62,076 bases of DNA from a virus. The stretch lies in the IMG/VR virus record IMGVR_UViG_3300028399_000007, positions 1 through 62,076 of that record; one strand, written 5' to 3'. The notes under the pieces are model-generated. The model worked only from the letters and a program-made list of their open reading frames with translations. It did no database searches and was not told the origin of the DNA. Each line of letters begins with the position of its first letter. The first letter of the stretch is position 1. Both the position numbers and the translations under genes were made by a program. Below are positions 1-6,911 of the stretch, in pieces.

Positions 1-144
1 AAGGCAGACTTCTATGACCTGCTGCCCAGCGAACACAAGTGCGAGGTCTGCACATCGAGACGCGCCGGGGGATACTTTGGTTTTTCAAAGTTTATCAGCC
101 CCGAGGCGTGGGCGCTGTGGCAGACGCTAAACGGCGAGGTATAA
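1..144 (+). CDS. Partial CDS, last 47 residues of an unrecognised small protein
   Basis: An open frame enters from the window edge and stops at TAA 142-144, three bases before the next ATG. The fragment contains a CEVC pair and an aromatic-rich C-terminus (YFGFSKF, WALWQTL). I do not recognise the family. The tight spacing to the next gene supports it being real. If the window is a circular genome, the upstream part of this frame lies at the right end, where the same frame stays open back to an ATG near 62020 inside the last gene; that would be an overlap and is uncertain. Confidence 0.5.
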   Translation, partial: KADFYDLLPSEHKCEVCTSRRAGGYFGFSKFISPEAWALWQTLNGEV

Positions 145-146
145 CC

Positions 147-308
147 ATGCCCCGCCCTAAGCTGCCGCCCGGCGAGCGGAAGATCGCCGTATCATACAAG
201 CTGGCTCCGTGGATTGTACGGTGGCTGCGTGAACAGGACCGCCCGGCCTCCCAGTTAATTGAGGAAGCCGTGGCCAAGTACAACAAGTTGGAGGAGCCGA
301 AAAAATGA
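147..308 (+). CDS. Small ribbon-helix-helix-like protein
   Basis: 53 residues. ATG 147 is preferred over earlier in-frame starts because it follows the upstream stop and a GGCGAGG ribosome site. The pattern fits short phage or plasmid ribbon-helix-helix proteins: a basic proline-rich N-terminus (MPRPKLPPGERK), one amphipathic strand (IAVSYKLAPWIVRWL) and a helix (PASQLIEEAVAKYNKL). A DNA-binding regulator is inferred from the pattern, not proven. Its stop overlaps the next start by 4 bases (ATGA), so the genes are probably translationally coupled. Confidence 0.6.
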   Translation: MPRPKLPPGERKIAVSYKLAPWIVRWLREQDRPASQLIEEAVAKYNKLEEPKK

Positions 309-520
309 GTGCGCTTGAAAAGGGATCAATCGTTGAGGCTGTCAAGGCGGCACACTATCGCGGTGGCGACGGGTCAGCATGGCGTATCTACGCGCCGCAC
401 AGCCTGTCATGGTACGAGTATGCTGAATACGATGCTGCCCGGCGGGATGCGCGGATCATGAACGACGAGCAGGCCCGCGATGTGGCCATGTACCTTTCGA
501 CCGTTGGAGGGGAAGGATGA
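305..520 (+). CDS. Unknown small phage protein
   Basis: 71 residues starting at the ATGA overlap with the previous gene and itself overlapping the next start by 4 bases. The composition is acidic/aromatic, with a YEYAEYDAARRDA helix. No family recognised. Part of a run of coupled early genes (147-1552). Confidence 0.65.
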   Translation: MSALEKGSIVEAVKAAHYRGGDGSAWRIYAPHSLSWYEYAEYDAARRDARIMNDEQARDVAMYLSTVGGEG

Positions 521-951
521 AATTCAGTTGTGGCAAAACAAGGGCGCAGAAACGCGCCGAAAAAATTGAACGTCTGCAAAACTGGCATAAATGGTTCGCA
601 TGGCGTCCGGTACGTGTTGGCAATAATGATTGCCGGTGGCTTGAATTGGTTGAGCGGCGTGGTGAATTAATTTACCAAGGATCTATTTCTGAATCATGGC
701 GCTGGTGCTATTGTCCATTGCGTAAATTCAGCGTGAAGGTAGAGATATTTGAAGAGCTATATGACGTACCTGAATGGGTCAATTGGATCGCAATGGACGA
801 GGATGGTGAATGGTACGGTTACAAGAATAAGCCTGATAAGAAAGAACACGTGTGGAGTATTCACAACCATAATGATAACGTAGCGTTCTATATTACTACG
901 TCAAAAGGCTCTTCAAATTGGGAAAACAGTTTGTGGAAGGTAAAAATATGA
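517..951 (+). CDS. Phage protein with C-terminal VNWIAMDEDGEWYGY domain
   Basis: 144 residues. The N-terminal half is basic and tryptophan-rich. The C-terminal half holds VPEWVNWIAMDEDGEWYGY followed by NKP. The same block recurs at the window's right end (61935 onward: VPDWVNWVAMDESELWYGY, ENKP), so the two are paralogues or share a domain. Comparable short phage proteins of unknown function carry a WVNWIA-D-G-W-G--KP pattern. Coupled by ATGA overlaps on both sides. Confidence 0.7.
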   Translation: MKFSCGKTRAQKRAEKIERLQNWHKWFAWRPVRVGNNDCRWLELVERRGELIYQGSISESWRWCYCPLRKFSVKVEIFEELYDVPEWVNWIAMDEDGEWYGYKNKPDKKEHVWSIHNHNDNVAFYITTSKGSSNWENSLWKVKI

Positions 952-1325
952 AAGAGATCACGCTGTCAGTATTGGGTACCGCCTTCGCACTATCACTGAT
1001 TGCAGTGTCCTATATCGCGCCAGTGCAGGCCGCCAATGAGCGCCATTACCAAGAACGCTGGTGCAACGCTAATGGCGGCAAGATGGAAGTCCGTGTGCGT
1101 GGCGGTCGGGTGGATTGCGTCACAGCCCGGTTTGCCGTTGAATTTGATTTTGCCGACGGCTGGAAAGAGTGTATCGCACAGGCCCGGTGGTATGCCCTGA
1201 TGACCGGCAAGCACCCGGCCTGTGCCCTGATCATGGGGCCGGGTGATCAAAAATATCGGGAGATGTTGGATCACTATCTCAGCATGTATGACGTTTATTT
1301 GAAGGTGATTGAGGTGAAAAAATGA
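948..1325 (+). CDS. Exported protein with nuclease-like RVDC/VEFD core
   Basis: 125 residues from ATG 948 in the ATGA overlap. Residues 1-27 form a signal peptide (short charged N-terminus, hydrophobic stretch, APVQA-A cleavage). The mature part contains RVDC, AVEFDFADGWKE and a GKHPACALIM strand. I recall this pattern from small proteins with YHxxWC, RVDC-T, A-E-DFA-KW and GK-P blocks, which look like a PD-(D/E)xK restriction-endonuclease core. Export to the periplasm is well supported by the sequence; nuclease activity is inference. Confidence 0.65.
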   Translation: MKEITLSVLGTAFALSLIAVSYIAPVQAANERHYQERWCNANGGKMEVRVRGGRVDCVTARFAVEFDFADGWKECIAQARWYALMTGKHPACALIMGPGDQKYREMLDHYLSMYDVYLKVIEVKK

Positions 1326-1552
1326 TCACACGTTATTGCGACTGCTGCGGTGATGAAATCACCGATAAGAATGTGATAAATGCTTCTTCACATATAGGGC
1401 GGCTAAGATCGTCTCTGGAAGGGGAAAGAGGTACGTTAGTAATAGAAGTTATGGTAGGTATAGGTTCAACATGGAATGCCGGTGATTTTTGCAAATACTG
1501 CGTTCTTGATGCACTTTACAAGGCAGATAACAGGATAAAGCGTGCTGAATAA
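1322..1552 (+). CDS. Small protein with two CxxC pairs, zinc-binding-like
   Basis: 76 residues, coupled to the previous gene by an ATGA overlap. CDCC near the N-terminus and CKYC near residue 59 could bind one metal ion in a treble-clef or rubredoxin-like arrangement. Such short zinc-knuckle proteins are frequent in phage early regions, usually with unknown function. Confidence 0.65.
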   Translation: MITRYCDCCGDEITDKNVINASSHIGRLRSSLEGERGTLVIEVMVGIGSTWNAGDFCKYCVLDALYKADNRIKRAE

Positions 1553-1628
1553 ATGAGTCCGTACAAATTTTAAGCGTTGCAATCCCGCAACACACAACCG
1601 CAGGAGATCCCTGCAAGGAGAAAGTAAG

Positions 1629-1826
1629 ATGGAAATGGTTACTGGTGTAATTTTTGCCGTCGCGTTCATGGGCAGCAATCAGTACGTAGGCAGCACTATC
1701 GGGCAGGATTTTCCCGCCTGTGAAAAGGCCCCCTATGTGACGGTGAGCCGTCCGGGTGAAGGCTATGCCTTCGAGGTATCTCAGTGTGAATTGGCCGATC
1801 ACCCTGAATATATCGTCCAGAAGTAA
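1629..1826 (+). CDS. Unknown small protein, possibly exported
   Basis: 65 residues after a strong AAGGAG site (about 1615-1620). The N-terminus (MEMVTGVIFAVAFMGSN) is hydrophobic and could be a short signal or membrane segment. Two cysteines follow (ACEK, SQCEL). No family recognised. An apparent terminator hairpin lies 12 bases after the stop, marking the end of this early gene cluster. Confidence 0.6.
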   Translation: MEMVTGVIFAVAFMGSNQYVGSTIGQDFPACEKAPYVTVSRPGEGYAFEVSQCELADHPEYIVQK

Positions 1827-1837
1827 GGCCATTATAC

Positions 1838-1866
1838 GGGGAGGGGTAAAACCCTCCCCAATTTTA
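1838..1866 (+). terminator. Rho-independent terminator-like hairpin
   Basis: GGGGAGGG (1838-1845) pairs perfectly with CCCTCCCC (1852-1859) across a 6-base loop, followed by AATTTTAT. The T tract is short, so termination may be partial. Confidence 0.6.
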
Positions 1867-1897
1867 TACCTGCAACAATACTGCGAGGGCTGTGTGC

Positions 1898-2092
1898 ATG
1901 CGTGAAAGTTGTTTTTCTATTAATGACCTTGTGCAGTTTGAATTTATCGCAGGTGCATCCAGACCTGTTAAGGCGGTTGGCGAGATCATACGCATCGATC
2001 ACAATAAAAAGTGCGCCAGTATTAGATGTGGCGGGTTTGTTTATTTGATACCGTTTGACAGGATTTTATCTAAGGTAAGCAAAAAGAAATGA
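1898..2092 (+). CDS. Unknown small protein, SH3-like strand pattern
   Basis: 64 residues. ATG 1898 is chosen over GTG 1892 because GAGGG (1885-1889) then has a normal 8-base spacing. Alternating hydrophobic residues (VGEIIRIDHNKKCASIRCGGFVYLIPF) suggest a small beta barrel, as in phage proteins that bind nucleic acid or other proteins; this is inference only. The stop overlaps the next ATG. Confidence 0.55.
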   Translation: MRESCFSINDLVQFEFIAGASRPVKAVGEIIRIDHNKKCASIRCGGFVYLIPFDRILSKVSKKK

Positions 2093-2187
2093 AGTTTTAC
2101 GATGATGATAAACATGGCAAGCGTGTTTTGTGGATTCTCTTTATGCTAAACCTTTTTAACATAGCACTATTATTTCTACTTTATTAG
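2089..2187 (+). CDS. 32-residue single-pass membrane protein
   Basis: A charged N-terminus (MKFYDDDKHGKR) is followed by one membrane helix (VLWILFMLNLFNIALLFLLY). The start overlaps the preceding stop (ATGA), the usual arrangement in this cluster. Too short to assign to a family. Confidence 0.55.
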   Translation: MKFYDDDKHGKRVLWILFMLNLFNIALLFLLY

Positions 2188-2237
2188 AAGAATTTACAGT
2201 CCTCAGCCACTTTGACATTAACTAACATTGTGTAACT

Positions 2238-2477
2238 ATGATTAGCCTGATCTTATCTTTGTTAGTAGTTACCCTGATTTGGTGGGTCAGTGGTGAATCC
2301 CCTTACATGGCCGGTCTGTTGGCTGTGGTGCCGATCAAGATCCTGATCGCCGGTTACATGGCCACGACGCAAGGTGGCCGGGACGGGCTGCTACAGGCCG
2401 TTGAGGGGATGCTAATTGGACAATTTTTGTGGGGTTTTGCCCTGTTGGCACTGTTCTGGTGGCTGCGCACCCCGTGA
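2238..2477 (+). CDS. Small multi-pass membrane protein, GlpM/DUF3147-like
   Basis: 79 residues with about three membrane helices (1-17, 23-42, 57-77). SPYMAGLLAVVPIKILIAGY recalls the GlpM/DUF3147 pattern of a short helix followed by AGLLPL-P; the match is from memory and weak. No obvious ribosome site, so the start is uncertain. Role unknown. Confidence 0.5.
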   Translation: MISLILSLLVVTLIWWVSGESPYMAGLLAVVPIKILIAGYMATTQGGRDGLLQAVEGMLIGQFLWGFALLALFWWLRTP

Positions 2478-2585
2478 AACCCCGCCGTGCGGCCCTGAAA
2501 CCCTGAAAATCCGGGCCGTGGGCTAAATCTGGGGCGATCCCAGCCCCGATCTCGAAAAAGCCATATCTAGGCATACCTGCCTATA

Positions 2586-2600
2586 TAAATCAATAACTTA
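2586..2600 (+). promoter_or_regulatory. Dyad operator-like motif, copy 1
   Basis: TAAATCAATAACTTA, an imperfect inverted repeat fitting TAANTCANTGANTTA at all but one half-site position. It lies 84 bp before the TTGCAA box of the 2684 promoter. Four other copies lie in intergenic control regions. Confidence 0.55.
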
Positions 2601-2630
2601 GCGCATTTTTGATCGATACAGGCCGTTTTG

Positions 2631-2645
2631 TAAGTCATTGATTTA
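2631..2645 (-). promoter_or_regulatory. Dyad operator-like motif, copy 2
   Basis: TAAGTCATTGATTTA, near-perfect dyad. Its complement extended to 17 bp (AAATCAATGACTTACAA) is identical to the copy at 36746. It ends 38 bp upstream of the 2684 promoter. Presumably a repressor or activator dimer site; the protein is unknown. Confidence 0.6.
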
Positions 2646-2683
2646 CAAGGATAAAAAATTCTTGAAAAACGCAAGAAAAAACC

Positions 2684-2711
2684 TTGCAATCTGACGCCGA
2701 GCCGCTATACT
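2684..2711 (+). promoter_or_regulatory. Early promoter TTGCAA-N16-TATACT
   Basis: -35 TTGCAA (2684-2689), 16-bp spacer, -10 TATACT (2706-2711). The same boxes with 16-bp spacing occur at 42624 and 44466 on the minus strand, and near variants at 42737 and 44599. It drives the 2753 and 3070 genes up to the terminator at 3425. Confidence 0.75.
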
Positions 2712-2735
2712 TACCTTGAACGCAGACAAAACCAA

Positions 2736-2752
2736 CCAAGAGGGCTAGGAAA
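2736..2752 (+). promoter_or_regulatory. Conserved translation leader (CCAAGAGGGCTAGGAAA)
   Basis: The 17 bases before ATG 2753 match a leader shared by many early genes on both strands: 3070, 42350, 42578, 44154, 44432, 44670, 45117, 45384, 47209, 57722 and, degenerate, 57966. The GAGGG core is the Shine-Dalgarno element. Conservation extends well beyond the ribosome site. Confidence 0.7.
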
Positions 2753-3016
2753 ATGAAACTGACCAAAAACGAAGTAGAAGCGCTGAAAATTTGCCTCAAC
2801 TATGAAACCCGCGAAGCACAGTTGGAGGATAATTACTCAAACGGCGGAGCACAAGAATTTGCCGTTGAACTGTTTGACGGCAACATGAAAGCTGCTGGAG
2901 GGCTGATCACCAGCCTGCAAGAAAAAGGCATGGGTGTCATGGATGAAGAGGACGATATTTTTTGGCTGAGTGAAGAAGGTGTTAACACCATCTTCGATAT
3001 TTTGGAAGGTAAATAA
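2753..3016 (+). CDS. Unknown acidic early protein
   Basis: 87 residues, acidic, mostly helical, preceded by the conserved leader and promoter. No motif recognised. Its position as first gene of a strong early promoter suggests a host-takeover or regulatory role, which is inference. Confidence 0.75.
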   Translation: MKLTKNEVEALKICLNYETREAQLEDNYSNGGAQEFAVELFDGNMKAAGGLITSLQEKGMGVMDEEDDIFWLSEEGVNTIFDILEGK

Positions 3017-3023
3017 TCACCAA

Positions 3024-3039
3024 GCGCCAAGGATGGCGC
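3024..3039 (+). promoter_or_regulatory. Intergenic hairpin GCGCCA-AGGA-TGGCGC
   Basis: A 6-bp stem with AGGA loop sits between two early genes, 12 bases before the conserved leader of the next one. Identical hairpins occur at 42373-42388 and 44177-44192 (minus strand), with variants at 41922 and 45081. The loop itself is Shine-Dalgarno-like. Confidence 0.6.
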
Positions 3040-3069
3040 ACAACCAAAACAACCAAGAGGGCTAGGGAA

Positions 3070-3390
3070 GTGAATGAATCAGTACCGTATGAGATCATGA
3101 ACCAGCTTACCATGTCCAACAATGGCATGGGACGCTTAAAAGCAATGGTCGGCGCTAAGAACTTCGTCGTACACAACAACTACAGCGGCATTTCTTTCAA
3201 GTTTGCCAACAAGGGCGCAAGACAGCCCAACTATATCAAGATCACCTTGAACGCCATGGACACCTATGATGTTGAGTTTGGCAGGATCTGGGGTATGGAC
3301 TACAAGGTTATCGAAAAACTGGAAGGCATTTACAACGATCAGTTGAAAGAACTGTTTGAAAAATGCACGGGTCTTTATCTGAGCCTGTAA
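3070..3390 (+). CDS. Conserved phage protein of unknown function
   Basis: 106 residues, GTG start directly after the conserved leader. Patterns such as AMVGAKNFVVHNN, ITLNAMDTYDVEF and the terminal CTGLYLSL are, from memory, typical of a widespread phage family of unknown function. It ends 34 bases before a strong terminator. Confidence 0.75.
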   Translation: MNESVPYEIMNQLTMSNNGMGRLKAMVGAKNFVVHNNYSGISFKFANKGARQPNYIKITLNAMDTYDVEFGRIWGMDYKVIEKLEGIYNDQLKELFEKCTGLYLSL

Positions 3391-3424
3391 GATCAACTGG
3401 CCCGCCGGTAGTAAACCGGCCTTC

Positions 3425-3456
3425 GCCGATCCCCGTTACAGGGATCGGCTTTTTTA
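3425..3456 (+). terminator. Strong Rho-independent terminator
   Basis: GCCGATCCC (3425-3433) pairs with GGGATCGGC (3441-3449) over a 7-base loop, followed by TTTTTT. Ends the early transcript from 2684. Confidence 0.85.
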
Positions 3457-3473
3457 ATGAAAGGAAAAGCACA

Positions 3474-3557
3474 ATGCCGGATACAAAATTCTGGATAACC
3501 TATATAACAGTGACAGCGGCCCTGTACGGCGCTATCTTTTATTGGTTATTAGGCTAG
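3474..3557 (+). CDS. 27-residue membrane peptide
   Basis: AAAGGAAAAG site then ATG 3474. The peptide has one hydrophobic helix (WITYITVTAALYGAIFYWLL). It converges with, and overlaps by 4 bases, the leftward lipoprotein spanin gene. Possibly an accessory lysis or superinfection peptide; function unknown. Confidence 0.45.
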   Translation: MPDTKFWITYITVTAALYGAIFYWLLG

Positions 3558-3829
3558 TCCTTTTTACGGGACTGCGCTTCAATGCGCTGTGTGGCCGTGA
3601 CCAGTCCATTATGGATAACACGGCAACGGTGATAGATCCGCGCCCATTCAACCGCAGTAGCCAGTAGTGTGCCCGCCTTGCCGTCTTCGACAGGCGGCAG
3701 GGTATCGGGGCAACGGATTTGCAGGTTATCAGGGATCGACGGGTACGTTTGCACCACCAGCGGCTTGGTTGAGCAGGCCGACAGCGGCAGGATCGAGACA
3801 AGTACGATCAGCGGTAGGAGTTTCGACAT
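3554..3829 (-). CDS. Outer-membrane lipoprotein spanin (Rz1-like)
   Basis: 91 residues. A signal peptide ends in the lipobox LPLSAC, with Cys19 as the lipidation site, and a short periplasmic domain follows. Its first 101 bases overlap the 3' end of the inner-membrane spanin in another frame, the classic Rz/Rz1 nesting. Together they span the envelope and fuse the membranes at the last step of Gram-negative lysis. It is the last leftward gene. Confidence 0.85.
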   Translation of the reverse strand: MSKLLPLIVLVSILPLSACSTKPLVVQTYPSIPDNLQIRCPDTLPPVEDGKAGTLLATAVEWARIYHRCRVIHNGLVTATQRIEAQSRKKD

Positions 3830-4064
3830 ATCTAATTACCTCTTTTTCGATGGTCTTGTAAACGATCTGGACTTCGCCCGTGTCCCGTTCAGTGCCGATA
3901 GCAATATCCGTTATACCTTCGCCCAATGCTTCCCGTTCAGCATTAGCGTCCTCAATAGTTTCCATGTTATCGCCTGCTACCCATTGAACATGTGCCGACC
4001 AGCCTAATGTGAAACCAGCCACGAAAATTGTAATGGCGATATAGATCAATGCACTAGTTTTCAT
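3729..4064 (-). CDS. Inner-membrane spanin (Rz-like)
   Basis: 111 residues from ATG 4064 (AGGGAG site), overlapping the previous gene by 11 bases. An N-terminal membrane helix (ALIYIAITIFVAGFTLGW) is followed by a helical periplasmic domain. The overlap with the lipoprotein spanin gene is the main diagnostic. The periplasmic part is shorter than lambda Rz. Confidence 0.8.
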   Translation of the reverse strand: MKTSALIYIAITIFVAGFTLGWSAHVQWVAGDNMETIEDANAEREALGEGITDIAIGTERDTGEVQIVYKTIEKEVIRYVETPTADRTCLDPAAVGLLNQAAGGANVPVDP

Positions 4065-4581
4065 GGTGATGCTCCCTGTGATCTCCATGGTGCGGCTTTT
4101 TGGGCGGGGCAGGTGTAACTACAGGGACAACAGGTGCCGGATCGTTGTCCTCGATATATCTAAGCCCAACCCCATAACTCCCTTCGACATAGTTCTCAAA
4201 CAACAAGCCCTTTGCCCATAGTTCCCCCGTAGTTTCATCGCCTGATACTGATCCGACGATGCGCCCCACAATGGAATCAGTATGCGGCTGGTACCCGATC
4301 CCACCAGACACACGCAATCCGTTATTTTCAGACTGCCGCGCCAGATAGTAGAGATTGTCGGTCACATCATACCCGGCACACGTTCCTGAGTTGCAGACTT
4401 CTATGGTCCAGTCATTGAAGCGCAGATCATAGCCGATCATAACTTCCCCCGCTTTTGTCACGGAGCACTGAACCATAAGGACCAGCACCATGCCAGCTAT
4501 AAAAGTCAAACCATACCGGCCTAGTGGCTGGGATATAGTCCACCGAAACGTGATCACGATCTTATCAAGTAGTTTATTCAT
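4054..4581 (-). CDS. Membrane-anchored protein with His-rich tail, lysis region
   Basis: 175 residues from ATG 4581 (AGAGGA, 7-base spacing; ATG 4587 is too close to it). One membrane helix (YGLTFIAGMVLVLMVQ) precedes a soluble domain rich in beta strands and glycine, with a C-x4-C pair (CNSGTC), then a proline linker and a His-rich end (HHGDHREHHH). The soluble part recalls small outer-membrane barrel-like sequences, but I do not recognise a family. Confidence 0.6.
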   Translation of the reverse strand: MNKLLDKIVITFRWTISQPLGRYGLTFIAGMVLVLMVQCSVTKAGEVMIGYDLRFNDWTIEVCNSGTCAGYDVTDNLYYLARQSENNGLRVSGGIGYQPHTDSIVGRIVGSVSGDETTGELWAKGLLFENYVEGSYGVGLRYIEDNDPAPVVPVVTPAPPKKPHHGDHREHHHEN

Positions 4582-4774
4582 CTTCATTCCTCTGCCATTT
4601 GTCGTCCACAGTTGAGAAACCAACATAAGAGCCTACTATCGATCCAACAAAGAAATAGAATGGTGCTGTCAACACAGCCGCCATTTGCTCTGACATTGGA
4701 ATCAATGGGTAAATCAACCCAGCCAGCATGGCAAGCCACGCCATACGCCTACGATTCTTCCATCTGTCATTCAT
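4574..4774 (-). CDS. Candidate holin, two membrane helices
   Basis: 66 residues. A basic N-terminus (MNDRWKNRRR) and two membrane helices (about 11-26 and 33-52) with a charged C-terminus fit a class II-like holin topology. The position between the amidase and spanin genes supports a lysis role. The next two upstream genes also encode membrane proteins, so which one forms the lethal hole is open. Confidence 0.55.
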   Translation of the reverse strand: MNDRWKNRRRMAWLAMLAGLIYPLIPMSEQMAAVLTAPFYFFVGSIVGSYVGFSTVDDKWQRNEDE

Positions 4775-5036
4775 TCAGGGCCTCCAGTTCACGTTGATAG
4801 ATCGCCTGCAAAACACGGTCGCTCTTAGTGTCCTCGTTGTTGGCGATTCTGACCTCGATCTCTTTTAGTCGGTAGGACAAGAACAGGTACTGCTGTTGCT
4901 TCTGAACACTACCCATCTGTTCCCATGTCACATATCGGGTATCCAGCGCCCACAGGGCGACAGCCCCGACCATGACGGCGAGTAACAGGAGGGTGCGGGC
5001 TCCAGAAGCCAGTTCAACAAGCCGTTTCATATCCAT
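4767..5036 (-). CDS. Single-pass membrane protein with coiled coil
   Basis: 89 residues (MKRLVELAS at 5030 is an equally good start). One membrane helix (TLLLLAVMVGAVALWAL) is followed by a heptad-rich helix to the C-terminus. It overlaps both neighbours by 8-10 bases. Possible holin/antiholin or scaffold for the lysis cluster. Confidence 0.6.
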   Translation of the reverse strand: MDMKRLVELASGARTLLLLAVMVGAVALWALDTRYVTWEQMGSVQKQQQYLFLSYRLKEIEVRIANNEDTKSDRVLQAIYQRELEALNE

Positions 5037-5365
5037 ATAGTCAAACCAATTTGGACTAGTGCAACAATCAGCGTCATAATGCTAAACCCTACGCGCATAG
5101 ACATACGGAAGGACTTTATATCACCACGTATTTTTTCGCCTTCAGTAGCCGTCATAAAATCACGTTCCATTTCCCGGCGTATCTCAATCTTGCACCTGTC
5201 TATATGCCCGTGAAATTCCTCTATCTTTTCAAATAAACGTTCAAGTTTATTATCAAGTTTCGTTGTCATGCTTTTATAGCTGTCAACCGCAGTAATCAAC
5301 TGCGCTTCCAAAAATTCAGTCTTGGCCTGCAGGACAGCCATATCACGATCAAGATCACCCGCCAT
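5027..5365 (-). CDS. Coiled-coil protein with C-terminal membrane anchor
   Basis: 112 residues: a long charged coiled coil (1-80) and one C-terminal membrane helix (VGFSIMTLIVALVQIGLTIWI). The layout resembles phage proteins annotated as putative holins or haemolysin XhlA-like proteins. It lies directly downstream of the amidase, overlapping it by 11 bases. Confidence 0.6.
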   Translation of the reverse strand: MAGDLDRDMAVLQAKTEFLEAQLITAVDSYKSMTTKLDNKLERLFEKIEEFHGHIDRCKIEIRREMERDFMTATEGEKIRGDIKSFRMSMRVGFSIMTLIVALVQIGLTIWI

Positions 5366-5921
5366 AACGCCACCCCTTCAATGCGTTTGCAATAGCTTCA
5401 CAGGCTGCTTTTCTATGCTTCCTGATAGCGCCTGAGTTATGTACAAAATCAGGTTCAATGATCACTGCCGGGCATTTTGTTTTTGCCAGAAAATAATCAG
5501 GCTTTTCATCGCCCTCCACGTCACCATGGTAGTCAACGCGCCCCGGCACGTCCATACGATACCATCCTTCCTTTATGCCCCTGTTTGGGAAGTACATCGG
5601 CGCTATGGATCGTTGTATGATCTGTGCCAAGTGCTTACCTTTACTGCTCTTAGGGTAGTACAGCGTTTCACAGCCACGCCCAACAGGTTTACCGTCAATA
5701 ATTGCGCTATTAAAGTGCACCTCTATAGCTGCATCACAGTTATGTGAATTTATAAACGCAACTTTTTCACGCAATAAGCCGGTAGGCACAATCAACGCAT
5801 CCGATCCAAGTTGCATGGCCAATTCATCGACCCATAGTACAGCCTCGTCATGCTCATTAAAGCCATTGTACTGCGCACCTTTTGCTTTGGGGTGGTGACC
5901 TGCTGATAATGCAAATAACAT
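5355..5921 (-). CDS. N-acetylmuramoyl-L-alanine amidase (endolysin)
   Basis: 188 residues from ATG 5921, with GGAGG seven bases upstream inside the previous gene's end. Amidase_3 fold: zinc ligands include the SAGHHP histidine near residue 9 and the histidine of EVHFN near 68, with a late catalytic glutamate in VIIEPDFVHN. It cleaves the amide bond between muramic acid and the stem peptide. No signal peptide or separate wall-binding domain, so release needs a holin. Confidence 0.9.
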   Translation of the reverse strand: MLFALSAGHHPKAKGAQYNGFNEHDEAVLWVDELAMQLGSDALIVPTGLLREKVAFINSHNCDAAIEVHFNSAIIDGKPVGRGCETLYYPKSSKGKHLAQIIQRSIAPMYFPNRGIKEGWYRMDVPGRVDYHGDVEGDEKPDYFLAKTKCPAVIIEPDFVHNSGAIRKHRKAACEAIANALKGWRYGG

Positions 5922-5923
5922 GC

Positions 5924-6904
5924 TTACCTCCAAGAAATTCCTACTATATCCACCGGCGGGCCGCCGCGTTTCAGTTTCTGGTTTCCGATCTTGATGTATT
6001 GGCGGATCATGTCGCTGACCTCTAACCCAGCATCGTGCATTTCCAATAATTCAAAATTGCAATCACATACCGGGTCCAGCATGATGACCTTTGCATCTGG
6101 CGGATAGTTGTCCATCTGAAAAGGATGTGGGATCAACGGCATGTCCCTGTGTTTGATTTCCTGCGTGATCTCAAGCTCCACCATTGTTTTCTGCGCGTCA
6201 AGAAATTCTTTTCTCGCCACAGGATCAGCGGCGATTTGGTCGGGCGTCCAGATACCTTGCAACAATCCGGCGGAACCGCCTTTCTCCATGCGCCTCGGGA
6301 TACCATCGCGGACATACTTCGCGGCAACATTAGTAGGCCCGTTATAGTGCCATGGCGCTTCTGGGGCTACATAGGTAGAATGTATTTTTATAGGGCTACC
6401 AGAGACTACGGCAAACATATACAAGCCCACCGTCCCATCGCCGTGATTGTAAGGCGGAGAGGCTTGAATGTATCTTTGCCTAGCATATCCTGAACCAGAC
6501 GAAGGGCTATATAGTATGATACCAGCTTTGGGTGAAGTGCTGAATTGTCTTGCCGCATAATCATAGCCAACGCCAGCATCGTCATAGCCCCAATAAATAT
6601 ACGTCCCAGAATCAGAATAAATTTGAGGATAGAAACCGTAACTACCTCCCGGTAAAGCAAGATCAGCACTTGCACCCACACCTGTAACGCTAACAGTTCC
6701 AGTAGTCGTTTTAAGTTCACCCTGTCCTACCTGCCCAGAACCAATCATAGCTTGGACAATATAATTATCTGCAAGTACGGGTGCGCCCGATGCTTTTTCA
6801 AACATCGCAATAGGATTATCACGCAATAGCGTTATCAATGACGTTGTTACGGGGCTTTCTGAATCAACGTCACTGTCTGGTATAGGTGTGTAAGTAACTG
6901 CCAT
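5924..6904 (-). CDS. Tail fibre or receptor-binding protein
   Basis: 326 residues after the tail hub gene and before lysis, the usual place for a host-recognition protein. Residues 1-100 are rich in small and beta-prone residues (TTTGTVSVTGVGASADLALP), and the C-terminal third is charged and helical. No depolymerase motif seen. The assignment rests mainly on position and composition. Confidence 0.55.
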   Translation of the reverse strand: MAVTYTPIPDSDVDSESPVTTSLITLLRDNPIAMFEKASGAPVLADNYIVQAMIGSGQVGQGELKTTTGTVSVTGVGASADLALPGGSYGFYPQIYSDSGTYIYWGYDDAGVGYDYAARQFSTSPKAGIILYSPSSGSGYARQRYIQASPPYNHGDGTVGLYMFAVVSGSPIKIHSTYVAPEAPWHYNGPTNVAAKYVRDGIPRRMEKGGSAGLLQGIWTPDQIAADPVARKEFLDAQKTMVELEITQEIKHRDMPLIPHPFQMDNYPPDAKVIMLDPVCDCNFELLEMHDAGLEVSDMIRQYIKIGNQKLKRGGPPVDIVGISWR

Positions 6905-6911
6905 AGTGTCC

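Noticed and set aside
2212-2242. TTGACA...TATGAT promoter before the 2238 gene
   Set aside because: The spacer is 19 bp and the -10 would lie over the start codon, so it could not make that gene's mRNA.
6125-6493. 122-codon plus-strand frame opposite the tail fibre gene
   Set aside because: Antisense shadow, no ribosome site and no fitting transcript.
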